Source: an uncultured Bacteroidales bacterium (GTDB lineage: Bacteria; Bacteroidota; Bacteroidia; Bacteroidales; UBA932). Taken from it: 5,536 nt of DNA. Location: the NCBI GenBank assembly GCA_947305045.1, contig CAMZCW010000163.1:1-5536 (forward strand), in the 5' to 3' direction. A model generated the notes under the pieces. The model saw nothing but the letters and a program-made list of their open reading frames with translations. It did not search any database and was not told the origin of the DNA. Both the position numbers and the translations under genes were made by a program. Positions 1 through 5,536 of this stretch are shown in pieces. Numbering within the stretch: position 1 is the first letter of the stretch; each line of letters opens with the position of its first letter.

Positions 1-1112
1 GCCACCGTTTCCTTGAGGAGCTGCTTGCCTATCTCCTGCTCCGCGACGGGCTTGCCCTGCATGAACTTTTCCAGCTTTTGGATGTCCTTATAGCTATAGT
101 AGGTGATGCACAGGCCTTCCTGACCGTCTCGCCCGGCACGTCCGGTTTCCTGGTAATAGCCCTCGATGCTCTTGGGGATATCGTAATGAATCACAAAGCG
201 GACATCCGGTTTGTCGATTCCCATGCCAAAGGCAATGGTGGCCACAATGACATCGACCTCCTCCATCAGGAACTTGTCCTGATTCTCCGCGCGGGTTTTA
301 GCATCCAGTCCGGCGTGGTACGGAAGCGCCTTGATGCCATTGATGGAAAGCATCCGGGCCAGTTCCTCTACCTTTTTGCGGCTGAGGCAATAAATGATGC
401 CGGACTTGCCGGGATGCTGGCGGATAAAGCGGATAATGTCCTTTTCCGGTTCCACCTTATCCCTTACCTCATAGTACAGATTGGGCCGGTTAAAGGACGA
501 TTTGAACACTTTGGCATCCGGGATGCGGAGATTTTTGAGGATGTCGCTCTGGACCTTGGGCGTTGCCGTTGCCGTGAGGGCGATGACGGGCGCCGGCTGG
601 ATTTCCTCGATGATGGAGCGGATTTTCCGGTATTCCGGACGGAAGTCGTGGCCCCATTCGGAAATGCAGTGGGCCTCATCTACGGCATAGAAAGAGATTT
701 TGATACCCTTGAGCAGGGCAATGTTTTCTTCCTTGGTGAGTGATTCCGGCGCAACATACAGGAGCTTGGTCTTCCCGGACATGAGGTCCTCCTGCACCTC
801 TGCAATCTGGTTTTTGGAGAGCGATGAATTCAGGAAATGGGCAATGCCGCCATCCCCCGCCTCAAAGCCCCGGATAACATCCACCTGGTTTTTCATAAGG
901 GCGATAAGGGGCGATATCACAATGGCCGTACCATCCATCACCAGCGCCGGAAGCTGGTAACACAGCGACTTGCCGCCACCGGTGGGCATAAGCACAAAAG
1001 CATTGTTTCCGCCTACCAGATGCCGGATAATCTGTTCCTGGTCACCCTTAAAAGCATCGTAACCGAAGAAAGTCTTAAGTTTAGCCTGTAATACAGCGGA
1101 ATCCACAGCCAT
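1..1112 (-). CDS. recQ: ATP-dependent DNA helicase RecQ (partial, C-terminus off the left edge)
   Basis: RecQ is a 3'-5' superfamily 2 DNA helicase of recombination and fork repair in the cytoplasm. Reading from the ATG at 1112, 370 codons are visible. The motifs appear in family order: motif 0 FGYDAFKGDQ (16-25, with Gln25), Walker A MPTGGGKS (42-49), DEAH box (145-148), the RecQ-specific aromatic-rich loop CISEWGHDFRPEYR (149-162), motif III ALTATATP (178-185), motif V ATIAFGMGID (291-300) and motif VI QETGRAGRDG (321-330). Both RecA-like lobes are therefore present and intact. The reading frame is still open at position 1, just before the region where zinc-binding cysteines, the winged helix and the HRDC domain would follow in the family. 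The only upstream ATG (at 1123) meets a stop after two codons, which fixes the start at 1112. The gene diverges from the FKBP gene and shares a 157-bp control region with it. No frameshift or missing motif residue is seen. Confidence 0.97.
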   Translation of the reverse strand, partial: MAVDSAVLQAKLKTFFGYDAFKGDQEQIIRHLVGGNNAFVLMPTGGGKSLCYQLPALVMDGTAIVISPLIALMKNQVDVIRGFEAGDGGIAHFLNSSLSKNQIAEVQEDLMSGKTKLLYVAPESLTKEENIALLKGIKISFYAVDEAHCISEWGHDFRPEYRKIRSIIEEIQPAPVIALTATATPKVQSDILKNLRIPDAKVFKSSFNRPNLYYEVRDKVEPEKDIIRFIRQHPGKSGIIYCLSRKKVEELARMLSINGIKALPYHAGLDAKTRAENQDKFLMEEVDVIVATIAFGMGIDKPDVRFVIHYDIPKSIEGYYQETGRAGRDGQEGLCITYYSYKDIQKLEKFMQGKPVAEQEIGKQLLKETV

Positions 1113-1137
1113 AGTTATAGCATTTAGTGTTGCAGGC

Positions 1138-1169
1138 TCAATTTACGCATTTTTTTCCGAACCGCCAAA
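1138..1169 (-). promoter_or_regulatory. Candidate recQ promoter (weak match)
   Basis: On the minus strand a TTTG (1169-1166) lies 20 nt upstream of TAAATTGA (1145-1138). The arrangement resembles the Bacteroidetes -33 TTTG / -7 TAnnTTTG promoter, but the -7 box keeps only TA and TT and ends GA instead of TG. Transcription from here would give a leader of roughly 20-25 nt before the recQ ATG. The call rests on spacing and position more than on the quality of the match. Confidence 0.3.
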
Positions 1170-1211
1170 TAAAATTTAAAATTATGTTTTCTGAATTTTT
1201 ATGCGTAAATT
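1140..1211. repeat. 11-bp perfect inverted repeat in the divergent control region
   Basis: AATTTACGCAT at 1140-1150 is the exact reverse complement of ATGCGTAAATT at 1201-1211; the 50 bases between them are AT-rich. Each arm contains the TAAATT core of the candidate -7 box of the gene it faces, so the arms sit in mirror-image positions relative to recQ and the FKBP gene. They could be paired operator half-sites, or simply two similar promoter cores pointing outward. No regulator is identifiable from the window. Confidence 0.5.
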
Positions 1212-1213
1212 TG
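1206..1213 (+). promoter_or_regulatory. Candidate -7 promoter box for the FKBP / SSB-like unit
   Basis: TAAATTTG is a full match to the Bacteroidetes primary sigma -7 consensus TAnnTTTG. It lies 56 bp before the FKBP start codon, so the leader would be about 50 nt, A-rich near its end and without a Shine-Dalgarno sequence, as is usual in this phylum. No clear TTTG is found at the expected -33 distance; only a T-rich stretch (1187-1190) is near. Confidence 0.5.
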
Positions 1214-1221
1214 CAGGATTG

Positions 1222-1234
1222 AGCGCTAAGCGCT
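1222..1234 (+). other. Small hairpin in the predicted 5' leader of the FKBP gene
   Basis: AGCGC (1222-1226) pairs with GCGCT (1230-1234) around a TAA loop, and four T follow (1234-1237). It would sit at the very 5' end of a transcript started from the box at 1206-1213. It might stabilise the mRNA end or act as a small attenuator or binding site, but with a stem of only five pairs it may also be chance. Confidence 0.25.
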
Positions 1235-1269
1235 TTTAAAAACGAAACAACGTTAAAAAACAAAGCAAT

Positions 1270-2034
1270 ATGAAACTTACAAAACTTTTTGCCGCCATTG
1301 CTACCGCTTCCGTGCTGGTAATGGCCTGCGACGCTCCCAAGGTGGAGGGTTCCAAAGAAGTGCGTGACCTGCTCCCTAGCAAGGGTCAGATTGACACCAC
1401 CTCCTATCTGCTGGGCGTAAACTTCGGTCTGGTCATCACCCAGAACGGCTTCGGCGACCTCAACATGTCCCAGGTGGAAAAGGGTATGAAAGACGCCCTC
1501 AACGCCAAGGAAGGCCAGCCCATGGACTCCGTGTTCGTAAAGCAGTTCAAGATTAATCCTGCCGATATGAACATGATCATCAACGCCTACCTCCAGCAGC
1601 GCACCGCTTACGAAGGCGCCCTGAACAAGGAGAAAGGTGACAAGTTCCGCAAGGAATTCTACGCCAAGAACAGCGCAGACTCCACCGCCTCCGGTATCGT
1701 TTACCTCATTGCAGACTCCGGCAGCGAAGTACGCGCCACCAGCGACCGCGACACCGTGAAAGTGAACTACCGCGGCACCCTCATCGACGGTAAGGAATTC
1801 GACAAGAACGAAGGCATCACCTTCCCGCTCAACCGCGTGATCAAAGGCTGGACGGAAGGCATGAAGCTCGTGGGCGAAGGCGGCAAGATCACCCTCGTGA
1901 TCCCTGCCAACCTGGCTTACGGTGAGCGTGGTCCCCGTGACATCGGTGCCAACTCCACCCTCATCTTCGACGTAGACCTCCTGGAGGTTCACCCGTATGT
2001 AGAGAAACCCGCCGAAACTCCCAAGAAGAAGTAA
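1270..2034 (+). CDS. FKBP-type peptidyl-prolyl cis-trans isomerase, lipoprotein
   Basis: This 254-residue protein should catalyse cis-trans isomerisation of peptidyl-prolyl bonds in proteins folding outside the cytoplasm. A lipoprotein signal is visible: basic start MKLTK, a hydrophobic stretch (6-19) and a VMAC lipobox with Cys20 as the lipidated residue. Residues about 35-130 form a helical region like the dimerising N-terminal domain of FkpA/Mip proteins. The FKBP domain is at about 150-241. Aligned to human FKBP12 from memory, the active-site residues are all kept: Tyr167, Phe177, Asp178, Phe185, Val190, Ile191, Trp194, Tyr217 and Phe233 correspond to Tyr26, Phe36, Asp37, Phe46, Val55, Ile56, Trp59, Tyr82 and Phe99. 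An active enzyme is therefore likely. The lysine-rich tail ends PKKK. No strong acidic surface-export signal follows Cys20, so final placement in the envelope (inner face, periplasm side or surface) is open. It is the first gene of a two-gene unit with the SSB-like gene 3 nt downstream. Confidence 0.93.
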   Translation: MKLTKLFAAIATASVLVMACDAPKVEGSKEVRDLLPSKGQIDTTSYLLGVNFGLVITQNGFGDLNMSQVEKGMKDALNAKEGQPMDSVFVKQFKINPADMNMIINAYLQQRTAYEGALNKEKGDKFRKEFYAKNSADSTASGIVYLIADSGSEVRATSDRDTVKVNYRGTLIDGKEFDKNEGITFPLNRVIKGWTEGMKLVGEGGKITLVIPANLAYGERGPRDIGANSTLIFDVDLLEVHPYVEKPAETPKKK

Positions 2035-2037
2035 GTC

Positions 2038-2469
2038 ATGGCACTGGAACTGGAAGGAACGCTTCGTCAGAAGCTGGGCGTACAGTCCGGCACGTCGGCC
2101 CGCGGCCAGTGGGCCAAGCAGGAATTCATCCTGGAATTCCCGGACGGCAATTTCACCGCCCAGGCCTGCTTTACCGCATGGGGGCAGGACAAAGTGGCAG
2201 AGCTGGACAAATACCAGGTGGGGGATAAAATCAAAGTCTCGTTCAACCTGAAGGCCCGCGAATACAACGGCCGCTGGTACAACGACCTCCAAATCTGGCG
2301 CATCTCCCCTGCGGGAGCCGCCGCCCCGGCCGCTCCGAGCGCATCGGCCTATCCGGCCCAGGGTGCGCCGTCATTCCCGGCCCAGACCGGGAATCCCGCC
2401 TACCAGGCCCCGGCCCCCACGCTGGAAGACATGCCCGGTGAACCGGAAGCAGAAGACCTTCCGTTCTAA
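2038..2469 (+). CDS. DUF3127 family, SSB-like protein with acidic LPF C-terminal tip
   Basis: This 143-residue protein has three parts. Residues 1 to about 90 are a small beta-rich domain (for example EGTLRQKLG, KQEFILEF, YQVGDKIKVSFNLKAREYNGRWYNDLQIWRI) that I recognise as DUF3127, a Bacteroidetes family whose sequence suggests an OB fold. Residues 92-128 are an Ala/Pro/Gln/Ser-rich, probably disordered linker. The end is acidic and hydrophobic, EPEAEDLPF (135-143), resembling the DDDIPF tip by which single-stranded DNA-binding protein recruits RecQ, primase, exonuclease I and others. The inferred role is binding single-stranded nucleic acid and recruiting partner proteins; no DNA-binding experiment can be inferred from sequence. 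The start is 3 nt after the FKBP stop, suggesting coupled translation, and a strong terminator follows. The linker contains a palindromic DNA element (2371-2400). It is not the canonical housekeeping SSB; the domain lacks the usual SSB motifs. Confidence 0.85.
   Translation: MALELEGTLRQKLGVQSGTSARGQWAKQEFILEFPDGNFTAQACFTAWGQDKVAELDKYQVGDKIKVSFNLKAREYNGRWYNDLQIWRISPAGAAAPAAPSASAYPAQGAPSFPAQTGNPAYQAPAPTLEDMPGEPEAEDLPF
2371..2400 (+). repeat. REP-like palindromic element inside the SSB-like gene
   Basis: ATTCCCGG (2373-2380) and CCGGGAAT (2387-2394) form a perfect 8-bp inverted repeat with a 6-nt loop, entirely within coding sequence. The 30-nt segment matches the dnaG element at 4243-4272 at 23 positions by eye, in the same reading frame. 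The encoded residues 112-121 are SFPAQTGNPA. The neighbouring YPAQ and FPAQ repeats of the linker offer a competing explanation by low-complexity expansion. Confidence 0.55.
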
Positions 2470-2486
2470 AAATGCACACATCCTTG

Positions 2487-2516
2487 AAAAACCTTCGGTG
2501 AAAGCCGGAGGTTTTT
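2487..2516 (+). terminator. Intrinsic terminator after the FKBP / SSB-like unit
   Basis: The left arm 2487-2499 pairs with the right arm 2504-2516 over 13 positions including two G-U pairs, closed by a GAAA tetraloop (2500-2503), with a run of six T at 2512-2517. The stem base is an A-tract facing the T-tract, so weak termination of transcripts from the opposite strand is also possible. It begins 18 nt after the stop codon of the SSB-like gene. Confidence 0.9.
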
Positions 2517-2518
2517 TG

Positions 2519-2526
2519 TATATTTG
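2519..2526 (+). promoter_or_regulatory. Candidate -7 promoter box for the dnaG unit
   Basis: TATATTTG is a full match to TAnnTTTG and lies in the only non-coding gap upstream of the small membrane protein gene. It begins 2 nt after the terminator T-run. A start site 5-8 nt downstream would fall at 2531-2534, practically on the ATG at 2533, implying a leaderless or near-leaderless mRNA. No TTTG is found at -33; that position lies inside the terminator stem. Confidence 0.45.
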
Positions 2527-2532
2527 TAGGCT

Positions 2533-2832
2533 ATGATAAATTTAGGATATAACAACCGCTGGGTCCGGCTCATCAAAGATGTCCTCTTTGTGGCGTTATG
2601 CTGCTGGATCCTTACCCGCAAGAGTGTCCTGGCCATCATTGTGGGCGCCATGGGCCTGGTGTGGTATGGCCGGGATGCCTGGTATCAGGCCAAGGCCCTC
2701 TGGCAGGAAAAAACCTACAAGGAACCGCCCCGCCCGCAGGAGGACGGCCCCATCACCCAGGCCCCCGCAGACGATAAAATCACCGTCACGGACCTTACGG
2801 ACGCAAAAGAGGTGGATTTTGAAAAGGAATAG
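2533..2832 (+). CDS. Small two-helix membrane protein of unknown function
   Basis: I do not recognise a named family for this 99-residue protein. Two hydrophobic segments, about 13-28 (LIKDVLFVALCCWILT) and 32-46 (VLAIIVGAMGLVWYG), are joined by a short RKS turn and probably form a membrane hairpin. Residues 47-62 are aromatic and basic (RDAWYQAKALWQEKTY). The rest is a Pro-rich and then acidic soluble tail ending DLTDAKEVDFEKE. Basic residues flank both helices, so topology is not clear, although a short hairpin with both ends in the cytoplasm is the simplest model. ATG 2533 is the only plausible start: the next Met is residue 40, inside the second helix. The gene is first in the unit with dnaG, 3 nt upstream of it, and its last codons carry a Shine-Dalgarno-like AAGGA (2824-2828) placed for dnaG, which argues that it is truly translated and coupled. 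Confidence 0.8.
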   Translation: MINLGYNNRWVRLIKDVLFVALCCWILTRKSVLAIIVGAMGLVWYGRDAWYQAKALWQEKTYKEPPRPQEDGPITQAPADDKITVTDLTDAKEVDFEKE

Positions 2833-2835
2833 TCC

Positions 2836-4848
2836 ATGATTCCCAAGGAGACAGTAGACCTCATCCTGGACACCGCCCGCGTAGAAGAGGTGGTGGGAGA
2901 TTTCGTGACGCTCAAGCGTCGCGGCTCCAGCTATGTGGCCTGCTGCCCCTTCCACAACGAGAAAACGCCTTCCTTCCATGTAACCCCTTCCAAAGGCATT
3001 TACAAATGCTTTGGCTGCGGCAAAGCCGGCAGCGCGGTGGGTTTTGTGATGGAATACGAGCACATGACCTACCCGGAAGCCCTGCGCTATCTGGCCCGGA
3101 AATACAACATAGAGGTAAAGGAAGAGGAAGAGAGCGCAGAGCAAATCGCCGCCCGCCAGCGCAGTGAAAGCCTTATGGCCGTGAGCGAGTTCGCCCGCCA
3201 GTTCTTCTCGGACCAGCTGCAAAGCCCGGAAGGCAAGGCCGTGGGATACCGCTATTACCGCAACCGCGGCATCGAGGACACCACCATCAAACAGTGGAGC
3301 CTGGGCTGGGCGCCATCGGGCAAAACCACCCTGGTAGATGCCGCCCGCGCCGCAGGTTACAAGGACGAATACCTGGTGGCGGCCGGCCTGGCCATCCAGC
3401 AGGACAACGGAAGCCTGGTGGACAAATTCCGCGAACGGGTGATGTTCCCCATCCACTCCGTGAGCGGCCGAGTCATCGCCTATAGCGGCCGCACCCTCAA
3501 GGCAGACAATCCCGCCAAATACGTAAACTCCCCGGAAACGGAGATTTACATCAAGAGCCGCAACTTGCTGGGCATTTACTTTGCCAAGAGCGAAATTGCC
3601 AAGGCGGACCGATGCATTCTGGTGGAGGGTAACGTGGACGTTGTGATGATGCACCAGATGGGCATCACCAACGTGGTAGCCTCCTGCGGCACCTCGCTCA
3701 CGGAGGAACAAATCCGGCTCATCGGCAAGTTTACCCAGAACGTCACCATCATGTACGACGGTGACTCCGCCGGACTGCATGCCGCCATCCGCGCTATCAG
3801 CCTCATCCTCCGGGAAGGCATGAATCCGCGCGTGGTGTTCCTCCCGGACGGGGATGACCCTGACTCCTTCTCCCGCAAGCACACGCTGGAGGAAATCCAG
3901 GCGTTCATTCAGGAGCACGAGCAGGACGGCATTGTCTTCAAGACAGATCTCTTGCTGTCGGAGGCCGGAGACGATCCCCTCAAAAAGGCCAATCTGATTA
4001 ATGAAATTGCCGATACGGTAGCGGAGATTCCGGACGCCATCAAGCGCCAGGTTTATGTGGAAACCGTAGCCCGCCGCTTTGAGATTGAAACGGATATTAT
4101 CCAGGAGCGCGTGCGCAAGGCCCGGGAAAAGCTGCGCAAGGAGATGCCCGGTCGCAGCAGGCAACAGATGCCCGGTCAAGCCGGCCATGACGGGACGCAA
4201 GCCGGGCATGACGGCGGAGCGCAGGACGGGCAAGACCCTACATCATTGCCGGCCACGACTGGCAATCTCTCCCGGCAGTTCCAGAAGCGGGAGCGCATCC
4301 TGGAGCCCTCGGAGCGGGAACTGCTGCGCTTCATCCTGCAGTACGGCCGCACCCCATTACAGTTCGAGTCGGACTCGGACTTTTACGATGAAGAAGGCAC
4401 CCAGACGGTGGCGGAATTCATTGACGCCGCACTGGGAACGGACGACATCCATTTTGCCAATGCGGCCTACGAAGCCACCTACCAGGCCTATTTCCAGTAT
4501 TATGACCAGGGCGTGGAGCAGGACGCCATCGTCCGGAACCTCCTGAACGGTGAAAACCGGGAAATTGCCTCCGTTGCGGCGGACCTGGCCACGGAGAAAT
4601 ACGAACTCACCGTCCACAACTTCTCCGAAGCCCTCACCACTACGGACTCCTGGCTGGTGAACTATGTGCCCAAGGCCATCCTGGTGTACCACGACAAACG
4701 CATCAGTGCCCAGCAGCAGGAGCTCAAGCAAAAGCTGAACAGCCCGGACCTGGCACCGGAAGACATGCTGTCCCTGCTGGGTCAGCTTACCAAACTGAAC
4801 GAGATTAAGAAAACCATCAATATCAAACTTGGAAGAATAAAGAAATGA
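2836..4848 (+). CDS. dnaG: DNA primase DnaG
   Basis: DnaG synthesises the RNA primers for lagging-strand DNA replication, working with the replicative helicase at the fork. The 670-residue product has the CHC2 zinc domain first (Cys37, His40, Cys58, Cys61, in [11 protein letters not shown] and KCFGCG). The RNA polymerase core follows, with FRERVMFPI (198-206) and KYVNSPET (228-235), then the TOPRIM metal site: Glu264 in VEGNVDV, Asp308 and Asp310 in YDGDSAG, and the acidic DGDDPD (338-343). Residues about 430-480 are a linker, and about 485-670 the helicase-interacting C-terminal region. The usual Tyr after VEG is Asn266 here. The start is supported by family alignment from the first residues and by AAGGA 7 nt upstream. 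The gene follows the small membrane protein by 3 nt and overlaps metG by 4 nt (ATGA). The linker (436-479) is made largely of palindromic repeat DNA read in frame, including the tandem heptad [14 protein letters not shown] (448-461). Catalytic motifs look intact. Confidence 0.98.
   Translation: MIPKETVDLILDTARVEEVVGDFVTLKRRGSSYVACCPFHNEKTPSFHVTPSKGIYKCFGCGKAGSAVGFVMEYEHMTYPEALRYLARKYNIEVKEEEESAEQIAARQRSESLMAVSEFARQFFSDQLQSPEGKAVGYRYYRNRGIEDTTIKQWSLGWAPSGKTTLVDAARAAGYKDEYLVAAGLAIQQDNGSLVDKFRERVMFPIHSVSGRVIAYSGRTLKADNPAKYVNSPETEIYIKSRNLLGIYFAKSEIAKADRCILVEGNVDVVMMHQMGITNVVASCGTSLTEEQIRLIGKFTQNVTIMYDGDSAGLHAAIRAISLILREGMNPRVVFLPDGDDPDSFSRKHTLEEIQAFIQEHEQDGIVFKTDLLLSEAGDDPLKKANLINEIADTVAEIPDAIKRQVYVETVARRFEIETDIIQERVRKAREKLRKEMPGRSRQQMPGQAGHDGTQAGHDGGAQDGQDPTSLPATTGNLSRQFQKRERILEPSERELLRFILQYGRTPLQFESDSDFYDEEGTQTVAEFIDAALGTDDIHFANAAYEATYQAYFQYYDQGVEQDAIVRNLLNGENREIASVAADLATEKYELTVHNFSEALTTTDSWLVNYVPKAILVYHDKRISAQQQELKQKLNSPDLAPEDMLSLLGQLTKLNEIKKTINIKLGRIKK
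4142..4215 (-). repeat. REP-like palindromic repeat cluster inside dnaG (first part)
   Basis: AGATGCCCGGTC occurs at 4142-4153 and again at 4166-4177, 24 nt apart. CAAGCCGGSCATGACGG occurs at 4177-4193 and 4198-4214, 21 nt apart. The arms ATGCCCGG (4144-4151, 4168-4175) are complementary to CCGGGCAT (4203-4210) exactly and to CCGGCCAT (4181-4188) with one mismatch. Read on the minus strand, 4193-4166 looks like the element at 4243-4272 (TCAT, CCGG arms, ATCT end). All offsets are multiples of three, so the reading frame is kept. It encodes residues 436-460. Confidence 0.7.
4243..4272 (+). repeat. REP-like palindromic element inside dnaG (second part)
   Basis: ATTGCCGG (4245-4252) pairs with CTGGCAAT (4259-4266) over 8 bp with one G-U pair and a 6-nt loop. 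It is oriented opposite to the cluster at 4142-4215 and matches the element at 2371-2400 in the SSB-like gene. The encoded residues 470-479 are [10 protein letters not shown]. Confidence 0.65.
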
Positions 4849-5536
4849 GTTACAAAAGAACCCTCGTGACCTGCGCGCTTCCCTACGCCAACGGTCCCGT
4901 CCATATCGGCCACCTGGCCGGCGCTTACATTCCCGGAGACATCTATGTCCGTTACCTGCGCATGCGCGGAGAGGATGTAGTGTTCATCTGCGGCAGCGAC
5001 GAGCACGGCGTGCCCATCACCATCAAGGCCCGCAAGCAGGGCGTAACTCCGCAAGATATTGTGGACCAGTACCATAAGGTAATGAAAGATGCCTTCACGG
5101 GCCTGGGCATCAACTATGACATCTACTCCCGCACCACCTCCAAGGTGCACGAGAAAAATGCCTCGGAGTTCTTCCGCAAGCTCTACGACGACGACAAATT
5201 CATCACCAAGGAGAGCGAGCAGTACTATGACGAGGAAGCCAAAACCTTCCTGGCAGACCGCTACATCACCGGCACCTGCCCCAAGTGCGGCAATCCCAAT
5301 GCCTATGGGGACCAATGTGAGAAGTGCGGTTCCACGCTAAGCCCGGAGGAACTCATCGACCCCAAGAGCGCCCTTTCCGGTGCCACGCCCAAGAAGGTGA
5401 AGACCAAGCACTGGTACCTCCCGCTGGACCAGTATGAACCCTGGCTCCGGGACTGGATTCTGGAACAGCACAAGGAGTGGAAAACCAATGTGTACGGCCA
5501 GTGCAAAAGCTGGCTGGACGGCGGCCTGCAGCCCCG
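4845..5536 (+). CDS. metG: Methionyl-tRNA synthetase (partial, C-terminus off the right edge)
   Basis: This class I aminoacyl-tRNA synthetase charges tRNA-Met in the cytoplasm. The 230 complete codons seen cover the start of the Rossmann catalytic domain. The signature HIGH is exact (20-23, within [13 protein letters not shown]), followed by FICGSDEHG (48-55 region), which binds methionine and ATP in the family. A zinc knuckle is present with Cys145, Cys148, Cys158 and Cys161, placing it in the zinc-containing MetG type like that of E. coli. [18 protein letters not shown] (165-182) is also typical. The KMSKS loop, anticodon-binding domain and any C-terminal tRNA-binding domain lie beyond the window. 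The ATG at 4845 overlaps the dnaG stop as ATGA, with GGAAG 9 nt upstream, so translational coupling to dnaG is likely. No separate promoter is visible. Confidence 0.97.
   Translation, partial: MSYKRTLVTCALPYANGPVHIGHLAGAYIPGDIYVRYLRMRGEDVVFICGSDEHGVPITIKARKQGVTPQDIVDQYHKVMKDAFTGLGINYDIYSRTTSKVHEKNASEFFRKLYDDDKFITKESEQYYDEEAKTFLADRYITGTCPKCGNPNAYGDQCEKCGSTLSPEELIDPKSALSGATPKKVKTKHWYLPLDQYEPWLRDWILEQHKEWKTNVYGQCKSWLDGGLQP

Noticed and set aside
78..743. A 221-codon plus-strand open frame within recQ
   Set aside because: The minus strand here encodes the full set of RecQ helicase motifs; the plus frame has no recognisable product.
2121..2139. Direct repeat GGAATTC (2121-2127 and 2133-2139)
   Set aside because: It falls in the conserved domain of the SSB-like gene and is explained by the local residues (QEFILEFP); no larger repeat unit extends from it.
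2136..2151. Possible third palindromic element, ATTCCCG with CGGCAAT
   Set aside because: The loop is only 2 nt, the arms contain a C-C mismatch, and the flanks do not match the other elements. It lies in the folded domain rather than a linker, so chance is likelier.
1138..2292. A 384-codon open frame on the minus strand opposite the FKBP and SSB-like genes
   Set aside because: It is a codon-bias shadow: it spans two well-supported genes on the other strand and has no family resemblance.
4177..4214. Heptad repeat [14 protein letters not shown] as a metal-binding or collagen-like protein motif
   Set aside because: There are only two units, and the DNA palindrome explains the sequence better than selection for a peptide motif.
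2596..4233. A 545-codon open frame on the minus strand opposite the membrane protein gene and dnaG
   Set aside because: It is a mirror of strongly biased codon use in dnaG. The product has no recognisable domain, while the plus strand encodes complete primase motifs.
1..5536. CRISPR array, insertion sequence, integrase, toxin-antitoxin or defence genes
   Set aside because: No regularly spaced repeats of suitable length, transposase motifs or defence-type domains are seen; nearly all of the window is taken by housekeeping genes.

Overview
The window looks like a chromosomal segment from a fairly GC-rich member of the Bacteroidota, probably Bacteroidales. The reasons are the Bacteroidetes style of the RecQ and DnaG sequences, a DUF3127 protein (a family known mainly from this phylum), two TAnnTTTG-type promoter boxes, and weak or absent Shine-Dalgarno sequences. 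Species cannot be judged from this. No insertion sequence, prophage, tRNA, rRNA or CRISPR array is visible.

Layout. Positions 1-1112 (minus strand) hold the N-terminal 370 residues of a RecQ helicase; its 3' part lies beyond the left edge. A 157-bp divergent intergenic region (1113-1269) carries candidate promoters for both sides, an 11-bp perfect inverted repeat and a small hairpin. On the plus strand follows a two-gene unit: an FKBP-type peptidyl-prolyl isomerase lipoprotein (1270-2034) and, 3 nt later, an SSB-like DUF3127 protein (2038-2469) that ends in an acidic LPF tip. It is closed by a strong intrinsic terminator (2487-2516). A promoter-like box sits directly on the terminator's downstream edge and opens a second unit: a small two-helix membrane protein of unknown function (2533-2832), DNA primase dnaG (2836-4848) and methionyl-tRNA synthetase metG (4845 to the right edge, partial). 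These are joined by a 3-nt gap and an ATGA overlap.

Theme. Three of the six genes act on, or probably act on, single-stranded DNA or the replication fork (recQ, the SSB-like protein, dnaG). The SSB-like C-terminal tip is the kind of peptide that RecQ and DnaG family members bind in other bacteria.

Most notable observation. Two GC-rich palindromic elements of apparently the same family lie inside coding sequence: one in the Ala/Pro linker of the SSB-like gene (2371-2400) and a cluster in the dnaG linker between the catalytic core and the C-terminal helicase-binding region (4142-4272). The two best copies are read in the same frame (both give S-[F/L]-P-A-x-T-G-N). They differ by a compensatory C-G to G-C swap in the stem. 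In dnaG, an element in the opposite orientation lies upstream, giving a REP/REPIN-like arrangement. This suggests palindromic repeats that spread into, and are tolerated in, disordered protein linkers.
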